Shown: positions 38,617 to 48,403 of the stretch, in pieces
Numbering within the stretch: position 1 is the stretch's first letter
Layout: each line of letters begins with the position of its first letter
DNA from: Alcanivorax nanhaiticus
GTDB lineage: Bacteria; Pseudomonadota; Gammaproteobacteria; Pseudomonadales; Alcanivoracaceae
Direction of reading: 5' to 3'
DNA length: 64,000 bases
Assembly (NCBI RefSeq): GCF_000756665.1
Contig: NZ_ARXV01000011.1
Location: 1-64,000, forward strand
Notes under the pieces: generated by a model
The model's database searches: none
Told to the model about the DNA's origin: nothing
The model's input: the letters and a program-made list of their open reading frames with translations, nothing else
Program-made: the position numbers and the translations under genes

Positions 38617-40431
38617 ATGCCTAATTACAAGGCCCCCGTGCGCGATATGCGCTTTTTGATGAACGAAGTGTTCGATTTCGAAAGCCACTACAAAACGTTG
38701 CCCAACGGTGAAGACGCTACCCCCGATATGGTGGAAGCCATCATCGGTGAAATGGCCAAGCTGTGTGAAAACACCATTGGCCCGCTGTACCAGAGCGGCG
38801 ACGAGGAAGGCTGCAAGCTGGAAGACGGCGTGGTGAAAACCCCGAAAGGCTTCAAGGAAGCCTACGCAGAGTTTCAGGCTGGTGGCTGGCAGGGTCTGAG
38901 CCACCCGGTCGAGTACGGCGGTCAGGGTCTGCCCATGTCTCTGGGTCTGATCAAGCAGGAAATGATGGCCACCGCCAACTGGTCCTTCTCCATGTACCCG
39001 GGCCTGTCTCTGGGTGCCATGAACACCATCCAGCTGCACGGTTCTGAAGAACAGAAGCAGGATTACCTGGTACCGCTGACCGAAGGCACCTGGGGCGGCA
39101 CCATGTGTCTGACCGAACCCCAGTGTGGTACCGACCTGGGTCAGGTGAAGACCAAGGCCGAGCCGCAAAAAGATGGTTCCTACAAGATTTCCGGCACCAA
39201 GATCTTCATCTCTTCCGGCGACCACGACATGGTGGAAAACATTGTCCACATCGTGCTGGCTCGCCTGCCTGACGCACCGAAAGGCACCAAGGGTATTTCC
39301 CTGTTCATCGTGCCCAAGTACCTGCCGGGCAAGATCGGTGAAGACAACGGTGTCAGCGTTGGCTCCCTGGAAAAGAAAATGGGCATCAAGGCATCCGCTA
39401 CCTGCGTGATGAACTTCGATGAAGCCACCGGTTTCCTGATTGGTCCGGAAAACAAGGGCCTGGAGTGCATGTTCACCTTCATGAACACTGCCCGCCTGGG
39501 TACTGCCATGCAGGGTATTGCCCACGCCGAACTGTCTTACCAGGGTGCACTGCCTTACGCCAAAGAGCGTAAGTCCATGCGTGCCTTGTCTGGCAAGAAA
39601 GAACCGGACGCCATCGCTGACAGCCTGATCCACCACGGTGATGTACGTCGCATGCTGCTCAAGCAGAAGGCTATCGCCGAAGGCGGCCGTGCCATGCTGT
39701 ACTTCTCTGCCCAGTACGCCGACAACATGATTTCCGGCATCCTGGAAGACGACAAGAAGAAGTACGATCACTGGGATAGCGAGCTGGGTTTCTTTACCCC
39801 GATCCTGAAAGGCTTCCTGACCGAAAAAGGTCTGGAAGTGGCCAATGACGGCATGCAGGTGTTCGGTGGCCACGGCTACATCAAGGAACACGGCATGGAG
39901 CAGATCGTGCGTGATGCGCGTATCTCCACTCTGTATGAAGGCACCACCGGTATCCAGGCCCTCGACCTGCTGGGCCGTAAGGTTCTGCTGACCACCAAGG
40001 GCAAGTGTGTCCGTGACTTCACCAAGAATCTGGTGGAATTCGGCACCAAGAACCTGCGTGATCCCAAGCTGCGTCCGTTCGCCTGGAAGCTGCTGAAGAT
40101 TGCCGCCGAGTGGAACTACCTGACTACCCGCATCATGCTGGTAGCCGCGAAAGATCGCGACATGGTGTCCACTGCCAGCTACGACTTCCTGATGTACAGC
40201 GGCTACGCCATGATGGCGTACTTCTGGGCACTGCAGGCTGGCGTAGCCAAGGACAAGCTGGAAAATGGCGGCGCCGAACCGGCAGAATTCTACAAGGCCA
40301 AACTGGCCACTGCAGAGTTCTACTTCGAGCGCATGCTGCCCAGCGCCAAGGGCCACGCAGAAGCTGCCCTGAAGCCGACCCGCAGCATCATGAAGCTGAA
40401 GGCCGAAGACTTCTCGTTCGATTACGAGTAA
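38617..40431 (+). CDS. Acyl-CoA dehydrogenase with C-terminal extension
   Basis: FAD-dependent first step of beta-oxidation or of a related acyl-CoA route. The 604-residue product has the acyl-CoA dehydrogenase N-terminal, middle (TEPQCGTDLGQVKTKA) and C-terminal domains, the likely catalytic base Glu in LYEGTTGIQALDLLGRK, and about 140 further residues typical of the FadE/DmdC-like class with an extended C-terminus. Short- or medium-chain substrate, or methylmercaptopropionyl-CoA in marine homologues, cannot be decided here. Codon use is strongly biased, suggesting high expression. Leader: GAGGGATTTCTCATG. A terminator follows. Confidence 0.9.
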   Translation: MPNYKAPVRDMRFLMNEVFDFESHYKTLPNGEDATPDMVEAIIGEMAKLCENTIGPLYQSGDEEGCKLEDGVVKTPKGFKEAYAEFQAGGWQGLSHPVEYGGQGLPMSLGLIKQEMMATANWSFSMYPGLSLGAMNTIQLHGSEEQKQDYLVPLTEGTWGGTMCLTEPQCGTDLGQVKTKAEPQKDGSYKISGTKIFISSGDHDMVENIVHIVLARLPDAPKGTKGISLFIVPKYLPGKIGEDNGVSVGSLEKKMGIKASATCVMNFDEATGFLIGPENKGLECMFTFMNTARLGTAMQGIAHAELSYQGALPYAKERKSMRALSGKKEPDAIADSLIHHGDVRRMLLKQKAIAEGGRAMLYFSAQYADNMISGILEDDKKKYDHWDSELGFFTPILKGFLTEKGLEVANDGMQVFGGHGYIKEHGMEQIVRDARISTLYEGTTGIQALDLLGRKVLLTTKGKCVRDFTKNLVEFGTKNLRDPKLRPFAWKLLKIAAEWNYLTTRIMLVAAKDRDMVSTASYDFLMYSGYAMMAYFWALQAGVAKDKLENGGAEPAEFYKAKLATAEFYFERMLPSAKGHAEAALKPTRSIMKLKAEDFSFDYE

Positions 40432-40460
40432 GCCTGACGGGCAACGTCATGTTGCACTGC

Positions 40461-40490
40461 AAAAAAGGCGGCTTTCGAGCCGCCTTTTTT
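40461..40490 (+). terminator. Rho-independent terminator
   Basis: AAAAAAGGCGGC-TTTCGA-GCCGCCTTTTTT lies 29 bases after the acyl-CoA dehydrogenase stop; symmetric A and T runs make it usable from both directions. Confidence 0.9.
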
Positions 40491-41016
40491 GTTTATGCTA
40501 TTTCCCCGCTTTCACATTCCTGCCATATAGAAACCAAACTCCCTTTCGAATCCATTCGTTACTGCACAACCTTCGCACCACCTCTCCTGAAGAGAGGGTA
40601 ACGCCTTGAATATATTGCCTGAGGTTAACTGCTGCCGAAGACCGCACAAGAAAAATGTTATTTTTTGTCTTTGAAAAATTCCTGTTTTCAGGACAGCACC
40701 TTTCCTGTTTTTTGAACAGCCTCGGCGAGTACCGACAAGGCAGAGCCTTTCTGTCGACTTTCTCTTCCTGCGACTTTTCCCTGTTCCATTTTCGGGAAAG
40801 GGACGCGACCGTTTTAGCCCTCATATTTTCTACCGATCATGCAAAGGCCCCATGCCGGGACTACTCTTTAGGGGATCAGCCTGCAGCTAAAAAGCATTCC
40901 CTTTTTGATTGCAGACTGACGCATTTTTCCAGCTGTCATCGGGGAAAAATAACGGGTAACGGGGCCGGGAAGGCACCGCTCAAAAGGACGTGACGAATGG
41001 ATTTATGGAGAGAGTC
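40491..41016. other. Long non-coding leader before the large exported protein
   Basis: About 525 bases without a convincing gene. The stretch is less GC-rich than its flanks. A CCTGTTTTCAGGACAG hairpin (40680-40695 region) is visible. GGGACGC at 40800 recalls part of a c-di-GMP riboswitch, but the remaining elements are missing. I see no clear promoter. Confidence 0.4.
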
Positions 41017-43947
41017 ATGAAGCCGCTAATACAGGATCAGAAGGCTCGGATCGCGAGCCTGATAAAGAGGAGCGGCAAACTGCTGTTTGCTGCTTTTTTA
41101 TGTCTGGGACTGCCTGCTGCCAGTCAGGCATCCCATGACACCGGGGTCTTCGAGCTTGATCAAAATGCCGTAGATAACCCACTGACACCGGGTGGAGACG
41201 CCAATCTGATTTATTGTGATCACATCGATCCGGATCGGGTAGGCATGTGTGCCGGTATTGCCGCGTCGACCCATATCGTATCGACCTTCTACCGCGACAA
41301 GGTGAACGATCCCAACGATGATATCTTCGCTGGTGCCAAGGATTCGAATGACATCCTGGGAGGAAAGCGTGATTGGGGATGGAAACTCGGTAGCGCTAAC
41401 GACAAGAACGACATTGGCAGCGTCTTCATTTCTCTGGAGCGAGCACCCGGTGTCGACGTCAATAATGACGGCAAGGACGACTACTTCCTGTTCTTCGGCC
41501 TGGATGCGTTTTCTGAAAACGGTGATGCGGCCATCGGGTTCTGGTTCTTGCAAAACCCGGTCACCCCACTGCCCAATGGCGATTTCAGCCACGGCCATGT
41601 GCAAGGCGACATCCTGGTTCAGGCCGATATCACCAACGGCGGTCGTGTAGGCCGGTATGATGTTTATACCTGGGGCCCCAACGATGCGCTCAATCAGCCA
41701 GTGGCGCCCTCCCAGGGTGAGCTGACGCTGGCCATAGAGAGCTCAGACTGCGGCGACAGTGCTGCCAATGATGAGGCCTGCGGCGTCACCAATGCTACCG
41801 ATGCCGTTGCCCCCTGGCCCTACACCACCAAAGGTGTGGACGGTAACAGTCCGACCTTCCCGCCCATCACCTACTTCGAAGGTGGTCTGAATCTCAGTGC
41901 ACTCTATGACGGAGAAATTCCCTGTATCGGTGCCTATATTGCCGAGACCCGGCAATCGCAATCCGAAACCGCCGAACTGGAAGACATGGTGATCAACCAG
42001 TTTGATCTTTGTAGCCTTGATGTTCGCAAGACGGGTCCTGAGCTTTCCAAGGTCGGCGACACCGTGAGCTATACCGTTGAAATAGAAAACGACGGCGCCC
42101 TGCCAATTACCAAGAGTTCCATCACCGATACTCTGGTAAACGATCTGACTGACGGCAGCAATCCCGCCATTACGCTGTTCGACAATTGTGGCGACAGCCT
42201 CGATGCCGGCGACACCTGCACCATTGAATACAACTATGTGGTGCCGGAGATGGCTGGCCCTTTGAGCAACACGGTTACCGCCACCTACCTGTTCGGCAGC
42301 GATATCGCTTCTGATACCAGCAGCCATGAAGTAGGACTATTCACGCCATCCGTATCACTGGATAAACAGGTCGGTGATGGCAATGGCGGTTTCAATGATG
42401 GCCCCGCCCAGATTCTCCAGGGCGATGCGGTGAACTACCGGATTAGCGTCAGCAACACCAGCAGCGCGAATACGCCAACGCTGTCCTGTACGGTAACGGA
42501 CAATACCCTGAGCATTGATCCAAACAACACCGATGGCGATGGCGACCCCAGCACCATTGATGTGATGTTGGCACCCGGAGGCAGCACCAACATTACCGCC
42601 AATTCCGGCGCACTCAACAACCCCGGCAATGTGGTCAATGTGGCTTCCGTAAGTTGTAGCCCTGCCGGATTCGTCAACGTGGTCAATGACTCTGATACCG
42701 TGACGGTTCGGGTGAAACGCCGTGAAAGCACCATCACTGTCACCAAGACCGGCGACAACTACACCAAGGTGGGTGACGATGTGGCCTACACCATCACCAT
42801 TGCCAATGGCGGTGGCTCCGACTCCGATCTGACTCTGGACAGCATCGTGGATAACCTGGTCGGGGATCTCACCGATGGCACGCATCCGGCCATTACCAGC
42901 AGTGACTGTCCGGTTGCTCCGGCCACATTGAACATTGGTAACAGCTGCACCATTCAACTGACTCGGGAAACCCTGGCAACGGATAGCGATCCGGTAACCA
43001 ACACCGTGACCGTGCAAGCCAGTGATGCGTTTGCCAACACGGCATCCGACATGGACTCCCATGAAGTGGATGTGGTGGCACCGGCTATCACTGTCAGCAA
43101 AACCTGCCTGAACGAGCCGGTGGAACCGGGTACCTCCGCCAACTTCCGCATCGATATCACCAATACCGGTGATGTGGATCTGCTGGTGGACATCAGTGAC
43201 AGTGTGCTCGGAATCAATCAGCTGGATGTGATGTTTGGCACCAGCGGCAGCTGTACCTATGACAACGATCCGTCGGATGGCTGTCTGCGCATTGAAGCGG
43301 GTGTCATTGCCGGTACCAGCCCAGTGGTGAATCAGGTAGATATCACCGCAACGCTGCCTGCTGTCACTGGCCTGGCTAACGTTCTCAATGATTCTGCTGG
43401 CGACACCTGCGATGTAGAGCAAGGTGGCGACGCCACTCGCACCCTCGGCTTCTGGAAGAGCCATGGCAGCGATGGCGATCGCAACTACCCAAGCCCGGTA
43501 CAGTTGGGCTACACCTGCCACATCGCCCGTGACCATGTGGGCTTCCCGATCAACCTGGGATGGAAGACCCTGCACTCCTGCGCGGATGTGTTCGGCATCT
43601 TCTGGTCCAACATGGGCAAACAGTCCGATGGTGATCGTCGTACCCAGATCTGTCGCACCAAACTGCACTCTTCCTGGCAGTTGATGGCCGCCATTCTGAA
43701 TGATGGCCTGAGCAATGGCGCGACCGTACCCACTGATCCTGACAGCGGCTTGTCCCTGATTGATGCCATGGTGGAAGCACTGAGCGGCAACAACCGCAAG
43801 GAAATCAACCGCCTTCAAGGTCAGCTGGATGAGTACAACAACTCCGGTGATGACGTCAGTATCGAAGATGCGGATGGTGCCATCATCCCGCAGGCGGATC
43901 CCAACGGTACGCGTGACCTTGCCAACTATGAAGCTGGCGATTGCTAA
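41017..43947 (+). CDS. Very large exported protein with DUF11-like repeats
   Basis: I start at ATG 41017 (976 residues), which has GGAGAG six bases upstream; earlier GTG and ATG codons at 40990 and 41005 lack a site. The product has a signal peptide ending AASQAS, then a ~300-residue N-terminal domain, and at least three Ig-like repeats of the DUF11 kind: each has K(T)GxxxxxVGDxVxYTxxIxNxG (KTGPELSKVGDTVSYTVEIE; QILQGDAVNYRISVSN; KTGDNYTKVGDDVAYTITIA) and a TVTA/TVTV end. The C-terminal region has RTLGFWKSH, a motif found after such repeats, and ten or more cysteines. Likely cell-surface or secreted; no anchor motif seen. A terminator follows. Confidence 0.8.
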   Translation: MKPLIQDQKARIASLIKRSGKLLFAAFLCLGLPAASQASHDTGVFELDQNAVDNPLTPGGDANLIYCDHIDPDRVGMCAGIAASTHIVSTFYRDKVNDPNDDIFAGAKDSNDILGGKRDWGWKLGSANDKNDIGSVFISLERAPGVDVNNDGKDDYFLFFGLDAFSENGDAAIGFWFLQNPVTPLPNGDFSHGHVQGDILVQADITNGGRVGRYDVYTWGPNDALNQPVAPSQGELTLAIESSDCGDSAANDEACGVTNATDAVAPWPYTTKGVDGNSPTFPPITYFEGGLNLSALYDGEIPCIGAYIAETRQSQSETAELEDMVINQFDLCSLDVRKTGPELSKVGDTVSYTVEIENDGALPITKSSITDTLVNDLTDGSNPAITLFDNCGDSLDAGDTCTIEYNYVVPEMAGPLSNTVTATYLFGSDIASDTSSHEVGLFTPSVSLDKQVGDGNGGFNDGPAQILQGDAVNYRISVSNTSSANTPTLSCTVTDNTLSIDPNNTDGDGDPSTIDVMLAPGGSTNITANSGALNNPGNVVNVASVSCSPAGFVNVVNDSDTVTVRVKRRESTITVTKTGDNYTKVGDDVAYTITIANGGGSDSDLTLDSIVDNLVGDLTDGTHPAITSSDCPVAPATLNIGNSCTIQLTRETLATDSDPVTNTVTVQASDAFANTASDMDSHEVDVVAPAITVSKTCLNEPVEPGTSANFRIDITNTGDVDLLVDISDSVLGINQLDVMFGTSGSCTYDNDPSDGCLRIEAGVIAGTSPVVNQVDITATLPAVTGLANVLNDSAGDTCDVEQGGDATRTLGFWKSHGSDGDRNYPSPVQLGYTCHIARDHVGFPINLGWKTLHSCADVFGIFWSNMGKQSDGDRRTQICRTKLHSSWQLMAAILNDGLSNGATVPTDPDSGLSLIDAMVEALSGNNRKEINRLQGQLDEYNNSGDDVSIEDADGAIIPQADPNGTRDLANYEAGDC

Positions 43948-43974
43948 AACCGCTTAGCGGAGGAGGTATGCAAC

Positions 43975-44004
43975 AGGGGCCGGTGAGAACCGGCCCCTTT
44001 TTTG
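43975..44004 (+). terminator. Rho-independent terminator
   Basis: GGGGCCGG-TGAGAA-CCGGCCCC with a T-run (CCCCTTTTTT) about 28 bases after the large exported protein gene. Confidence 0.92.
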
Positions 44005-44101
44005 ACACCGCAATTGCTTGATCGCTGCACCGCCGCTTGCGTTTTCATCTGGTGCTATGATCCGGGTAGCGATCCAGTAAAACAGGATTAAGGATAATCC
44101 C

Positions 44102-45415
44102 ATGCCAAGATCCCACCATGCTTGCGCACTGTTGCTCGGCGCGCTACTTCTCTGCCAGCCCGGCATGGCGGCTGATATTATCGTTTCGCAAACAGAGAAT
44201 GATGGCCCCGGCTCCCTGTTCGAGGCGATCCACCTCGCCAACCGGCAACCGGGTGCTGACACAATTCGCTTTGACCCTGTGGTGTTCGCCACACCCCAGA
44301 CTCTGGTTTTAAAACAACCGTTGCCCTCCATCACCGACACGCTGACCATTGATGGCTATATCCCAGATAGATTGTGGAAATCCAGCGGGGTCACACTGGA
44401 TGGCCAAAGTCGTTTTCCCCTTTTCACGGTACCGGGCAATACTCACCTCACCCTTCGTTACCTGACTCTGACTGGAGGAAAAAACCGGCAGGGCGGCGCG
44501 CTATTCAGTCAGGGCAATGTGCTACTGGATAGCCTGCTGATTATGAACAACCGGGCCGAACAGGGTGGCGCCATATATCAACAGGCAGGGCAGCTTACGT
44601 TGCTCAATAGCACCTTGCTCAACAATCAGGCGCAGCAACAGGGGGGAGGCATCTTCTCTGAACAAGGCAGTCTGACACTGATCCACAATACCCTCACAGC
44701 CAATACCGCACCCGCGGGTGCCGGACTGTTTCGCCAAGGTTCCGTTACCCTGGCCAATAATATTTTGGCTCACAACCAGCCCGGTCCTGACGCCGAATGT
44801 CGACCGGCATCTTTTCCATCCACGCAGAATATGCCTGATGACAATACTTCCAATTTGATCATGTCATCCAGCGGCTGCGGCACACCCCGCTTTACGACTG
44901 ATCCATTGCTCGGCGAACTGGGTTATTACAACGGCCCTACCCGGACGTTGCCATTGCGGGGCAACAGCCCAGTGATCAATCAAGCAGACAATGCACTTTC
45001 CGTCGATGCCGCAGGCAATCCGCTGATGTGGGATCAACGTGGCAACGGCGATCCCCGGTTTGCCGCCGGCATCGCTGATCTCGGTGCCTTTGAAAAACAA
45101 GCGGTGTTGCAGCTGCAGGTGGATACCCTATCCGATGAGGATCTGCGCCGCTGCACCCGACTGAGTCAGGACTGTTCCCTGCGTGGCGCCATCGCCCTGC
45201 TCAATGCCGACCCGCAAAAACACAGCCTGACTCTGGACCCGAAAAAGTTACCTGGAGCCAGCACCATTACCCTTGATCGGCCACTGCCTGCACCCAAACG
45301 CGATATCACGCTGCAGCTTCAGCCTGGTCAATCACTGGAAGTACGAGGCCATGGTGGAGTAGCAATAAAACAAGAGAATGGAAACCAGCTGATATTGCGG
45401 TCAGTACAACCTTAA
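44102..45415 (+). CDS. Exported parallel beta-helix protein with CSLREA-type motifs
   Basis: The 437-residue product has a signal peptide (ending PGMAA, about 24) and a right-handed beta-helix body with asparagine/glycine ladders (NNRAEQGGAIYQ, NNQAQQQGGGIFS, NTAPAGAGLF). It carries GPGSLFEAIHLAN (about 37-49) and DCSLRGAIALLN (about 360), two versions of the CSLREAI motif, and the WDQRGNGDPRFAAGIADLGAFE end motif usual for such surface proteins. So it looks like two motif-bearing halves. Likely secreted or outer-membrane bound. It follows the large exported protein by 154 bases; a shared surface role is inferred. Confidence 0.8.
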   Translation: MPRSHHACALLLGALLLCQPGMAADIIVSQTENDGPGSLFEAIHLANRQPGADTIRFDPVVFATPQTLVLKQPLPSITDTLTIDGYIPDRLWKSSGVTLDGQSRFPLFTVPGNTHLTLRYLTLTGGKNRQGGALFSQGNVLLDSLLIMNNRAEQGGAIYQQAGQLTLLNSTLLNNQAQQQGGGIFSEQGSLTLIHNTLTANTAPAGAGLFRQGSVTLANNILAHNQPGPDAECRPASFPSTQNMPDDNTSNLIMSSSGCGTPRFTTDPLLGELGYYNGPTRTLPLRGNSPVINQADNALSVDAAGNPLMWDQRGNGDPRFAAGIADLGAFEKQAVLQLQVDTLSDEDLRRCTRLSQDCSLRGAIALLNADPQKHSLTLDPKKLPGASTITLDRPLPAPKRDITLQLQPGQSLEVRGHGGVAIKQENGNQLILRSVQP

Positions 45416-45429
45416 GTCCCCGCCATCAC

Positions 45430-45855
45430 TCAGCTGAGATCCTCCACGCTGCGATTTTTTTGCAACCAATGGCAGAACGCGCCAAAGATCAGGACGCTCA
45501 GATTGGCCGCAATCATCCCTTCGGTGGCTTGCTCAGGCCGTAACAGCCCAACCACCCAGGGCACCAGAGATATACCCATCAGCAACGTAGCGGTAATCGC
45601 GCTGATATAGAGCAATAGAAACGCCCAGGTGCGTTCCGCCAGCAGCGCCAGGGTCGTGATCACCAACAGCAAGGCAAACCCCTGCTGTATCAGCACAGCG
45701 CGGTCCGGCGTTTTGGGCAGAGCGGCAAGCAGATGCAAAGTGCCCGGCAGAAAGTGGACAACAAAGACCGCACCCAGCATCAACATCAGCATCCAGCGCA
45801 GCACTCTTTCCACGCCGCTGATTTCTTCCTTGTGAAGCTTGTCAGTGGTTTCCAT
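45430..45855 (-). CDS. Small integral membrane protein, unknown function
   Basis: The 141-residue product has four hydrophobic segments (about 21-48, 52-70, 76-95, 112-130) and a charged N-terminus (METTDKLHKEEISGVER). I recognise no family. ATG 45855 follows GAGGG. It is convergent with the beta-helix gene; only 14 bases separate the two stops, so the pair may share a transcription end. Confidence 0.65.
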   Translation of the reverse strand: METTDKLHKEEISGVERVLRWMLMLMLGAVFVVHFLPGTLHLLAALPKTPDRAVLIQQGFALLLVITTLALLAERTWAFLLLYISAITATLLMGISLVPWVVGLLRPEQATEGMIAANLSVLIFGAFCHWLQKNRSVEDLS

Positions 45856-46205
45856 GGCATTCCCTCACGCTGCTGATTCTTCCATGAACCGGCATACCTC
45901 CATTTTCATCGAGTCAGGGAGCAATACCAATAGGCAGGGAGTTGCTTATACAAAGCTCCTCCAGGTCCCCGTGCGTGCCGTTTTTGTGGGAGCGGCGGTT
46001 CCGCCGCGATGCCGAGCCATGATGGAAAAGCTATTCGCAGTCGAACCTTCCCTGCACCGGCGGAGGATGGGGTTTGGGTTGGCAGTCGAAGTCCGCGTTC
46101 ACACCTCTGACAAACCTACCTCCCATCAATCCGCGATGAGCCAAAAAAAAACGGCCCCCTTGCGGGAGCCGTTTTTCACACTAACCGAAGGTTAGATCGA
46201 GAAAT
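45856..46205. other. Intergenic stretch with one REP unit and the aceA terminator
   Basis: No gene is seen. A REP unit of the GTGGGAGCGG family (GTGGGAGCGGCGGTTCCGCC then GCGAT) lies at 45986-46010; the rest is unremarkable until the terminator at 46143. Confidence 0.6.
46143..46176 (-). terminator. Rho-independent terminator of isocitrate lyase gene
   Basis: On the minus strand AACGGCTCCC-GCAA-GGGGGCCGTT is followed by eight T. It lies about 30 bases after the aceA stop. Confidence 0.9.
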
Positions 46206-47804
46206 TTAGTTGTTCTCGAACTGACCCATGGTGTTGTGCTTACCACCAGCTTTCAGAGCAGCTTCACCAGAGAAGTACTCTTTGTGGTCATCACCGATGT
46301 TGGAACCGGCCATGTCCTGGTGCTTCACGGTAGCGATACCGCGACGGATTTCCTGACGCTGAACACCAGCGGCGTAGGCCAGCATGCCTTCTTCGCCGAA
46401 GTAGCCTTCTACCAGCTGGTCGGTGGACAGAGCAGCGGTGTGGTAGGTTGGCAGAGTGATCAGGTGGTGGAATACACCAGCTTCACGAGCAGCGTCACGC
46501 TGGAAGTTCTGGCACCACTTGTCAGCTTCAGCAGCCAGCTCGGAGTTGTCGTAGTCGGCGCTCATCAGACGGGCACGGTCGTAACCGGATACGTCTTTGC
46601 CTTCTTTCTCCCACGCATCGAATACCTGCTGACGGAAGTTCAGGGTCCAGTTGAAGGACGGGCTGTTGTTGTACACCAGCTTGGCAGTCGGCTCTTGTTC
46701 GCGGATGCGATCAACCATGCCTTTGATGTGCTCGATGTTCGGAGTCGGGGTTTCGATCCACAGCAGGTCAGCGCCGTTCTGCAGGCTGGTGACACAGTCC
46801 AGAACAACACGGTCGATGTTGGAATCGCGACGGAACTGGAACAGACCAGAAGCCAGTTTGGTCGGCTTGATCAGCTTGCCAGCAGTCTTAACCAGAACGT
46901 CACCGTGCTGAACGGTGGACGGATCGGTTACTTCTTCACCTTCCAGGAAGGAGTTATACTGATCAGCCAGGTCGCCTTCCTGAGTGGAAACAGCGATCTG
47001 CTTGGTCAGGCCAGCACCTTCAGAGTCGGTACGGGCAACGATCACACCATCGTCAACGCCCAGCTCGAGGAACGCGTAACGTACGGCATTGATCTTGGCC
47101 AGGAAGTCGGCGTGAGGAACGGTTACTTTACCGTCCTGGTGGCCACACTGCTTCTCGTCGGAAACCTGGTTTTCGATCTGGATACAGCAAGCACCCGCTT
47201 CGATCATTTGCTTGGCCATCAGGTAGGTGGCTTCCGGGTTACCGAAACCAGCATCGATGTCAGCGATGATCGGAACAACGTGAGTTTCGTAGTTGTCGAT
47301 CTTGTCGATGATTTCAGCTTGCTTGGCAGCGTCGCCAGCTTCTTTGGCATCGTCCAGAGCGCGGTACAGGTGGTTCAGTTCCCAAGCATCAGCTTGCTTC
47401 AGGAAGGTGTACAGCTCACGGATCAGGTCAGCAACGGTAGTCTTCTCGTGCATGGACTGATCAGGCAGCGGACCGAACTGGGAGCGCAGAGCAGCAACCA
47501 TCCAGCCGGACAGGTACAGGTAACGACGCTTGGTGGTGCCGAAGTGCTTCTTGATGGAGATCAGCTTCTGCTGACCGATGAAACCGTGCCAGCAACCCAG
47601 AGACTGAGTGTACAGGCTGTTGTCGGCATCATAGGCAGCCATGTCTTCACGCATGGTCTTGGCATTGAATTTTGCGATATCCAGATGCGTGTTGAAACGG
47701 TTTTGCAGACGCATGCGAACAGCAGATTCCGGATTGATATCTTTCCAGGTGCTGTTGGCACCAATCACGGAGCTAAGTGCTTCGATATCTTTGGTGTATG
47801 ACAT
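46206..47804 (-). CDS. aceA: Isocitrate lyase (long form)
   Basis: Splits isocitrate to glyoxylate and succinate, first step of the glyoxylate shunt needed for growth on alkanes, fatty acids and acetate. The 532-residue product matches the long form known from Pseudomonas and Acinetobacter (E. coli's has 434 residues). Visible: catalytic KQCGH (variant of KKCGH, Lys to Gln at the second place) in NQVSDEKQCGHQDGK, DIDAGFGN, RTDSEGA, and NNSPSFNW. ATG 47804 follows AGAGGTTCACC. Divergent from the wax ester synthase gene. Confidence 0.97.
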   Translation of the reverse strand: MSYTKDIEALSSVIGANSTWKDINPESAVRMRLQNRFNTHLDIAKFNAKTMREDMAAYDADNSLYTQSLGCWHGFIGQQKLISIKKHFGTTKRRYLYLSGWMVAALRSQFGPLPDQSMHEKTTVADLIRELYTFLKQADAWELNHLYRALDDAKEAGDAAKQAEIIDKIDNYETHVVPIIADIDAGFGNPEATYLMAKQMIEAGACCIQIENQVSDEKQCGHQDGKVTVPHADFLAKINAVRYAFLELGVDDGVIVARTDSEGAGLTKQIAVSTQEGDLADQYNSFLEGEEVTDPSTVQHGDVLVKTAGKLIKPTKLASGLFQFRRDSNIDRVVLDCVTSLQNGADLLWIETPTPNIEHIKGMVDRIREQEPTAKLVYNNSPSFNWTLNFRQQVFDAWEKEGKDVSGYDRARLMSADYDNSELAAEADKWCQNFQRDAAREAGVFHHLITLPTYHTAALSTDQLVEGYFGEEGMLAYAAGVQRQEIRRGIATVKHQDMAGSNIGDDHKEYFSGEAALKAGGKHNTMGQFENN

Positions 47805-48403
47805 GGTGAACCTCTGATATAAGAAATTGGTTTATCGATACCGGAGAGGGGCAACCCTGTTCATGTCAGGACATGCCGGCCTACGATGCAGCGCATTCTA
47901 GACCTCGCCATCCCATAAACATAATCAATATGATCTATTTTCGGTATTCACGAGGTGAATGCTTTGGTGCGCACGGCATTTCTTCTTCCTGATCCTGGCT
48001 GGAGCAAGATACGGGATGCAGAACAAGAGTCTGGGCCCGTCTCTCTCTCCACCGGCAATGACTCCCTGGTCACCGGTTGGTCATCCCGAAGTCTTTGCCA
48101 AACTCAGCACGGGTGCAAGCAACAAAACCCCTGCTTCGGTTTCCCTTTTTGTCCCTTGCTGGCCATGAATTTCCTTCAATGACAGTGACCACTGAGACAG
48201 CCCGATTTGTTCACTCAAGCGCCGGCATCTTTACACCTCCGACACAGTGACCCCCGGCCCCCTTTGCTACTATGATCTTCTCTGCACAGCGCTCCCTCTC
48301 TTTATATGGGTTGGCATGGAGAGTGCATTTCCCTTTTATGACGGTGATCAAACTGCGTCGCTGTGCAGATGGAAAAACGATAAGTGATAAGGAAAAGGAT
48401 TCT
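47805..48403. other. Divergent promoter region of aceA and the wax ester synthase gene
   Basis: About 600 bases without a convincing gene; it must hold both promoters, which I could not place with certainty. A 14-base palindrome CATGTCAGGACATG lies at 47862-47875, and an AT-rich block with ATCAATATGAT at 47920-47935; either could be a regulator site. Confidence 0.45.

Noticed and set aside
38446..40356. 636-codon open frame on the minus strand
   Set aside because: It lies opposite the acyl-CoA dehydrogenase, whose motifs are clear; strong codon bias and high GC leave the opposite strand free of stops.
40790..40890. c-di-GMP riboswitch before the large exported protein
   Set aside because: GGGACGC and TACCGAT are present, but the CAAAGGCAAACC-like part and GAAA tetraloop receptor are not in the right places.
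40655..40993. 112-codon frame before the large exported protein
   Set aside because: No ribosome site, odd composition, and no family resemblance; more likely leader sequence.
42355..43818. 487-codon minus-strand frame under the large exported protein
   Set aside because: Repetitive composition mirrors the repeat gene on the other strand; no ribosome site.
45839..46195. 118-codon frame upstream of aceA terminator
   Set aside because: It reads through a REP unit and the terminator stem.
47955..48182. Small gene between aceA and the wax ester synthase
   Set aside because: Two overlapping frames with no ribosome site or recognisable motif; likely promoter region.
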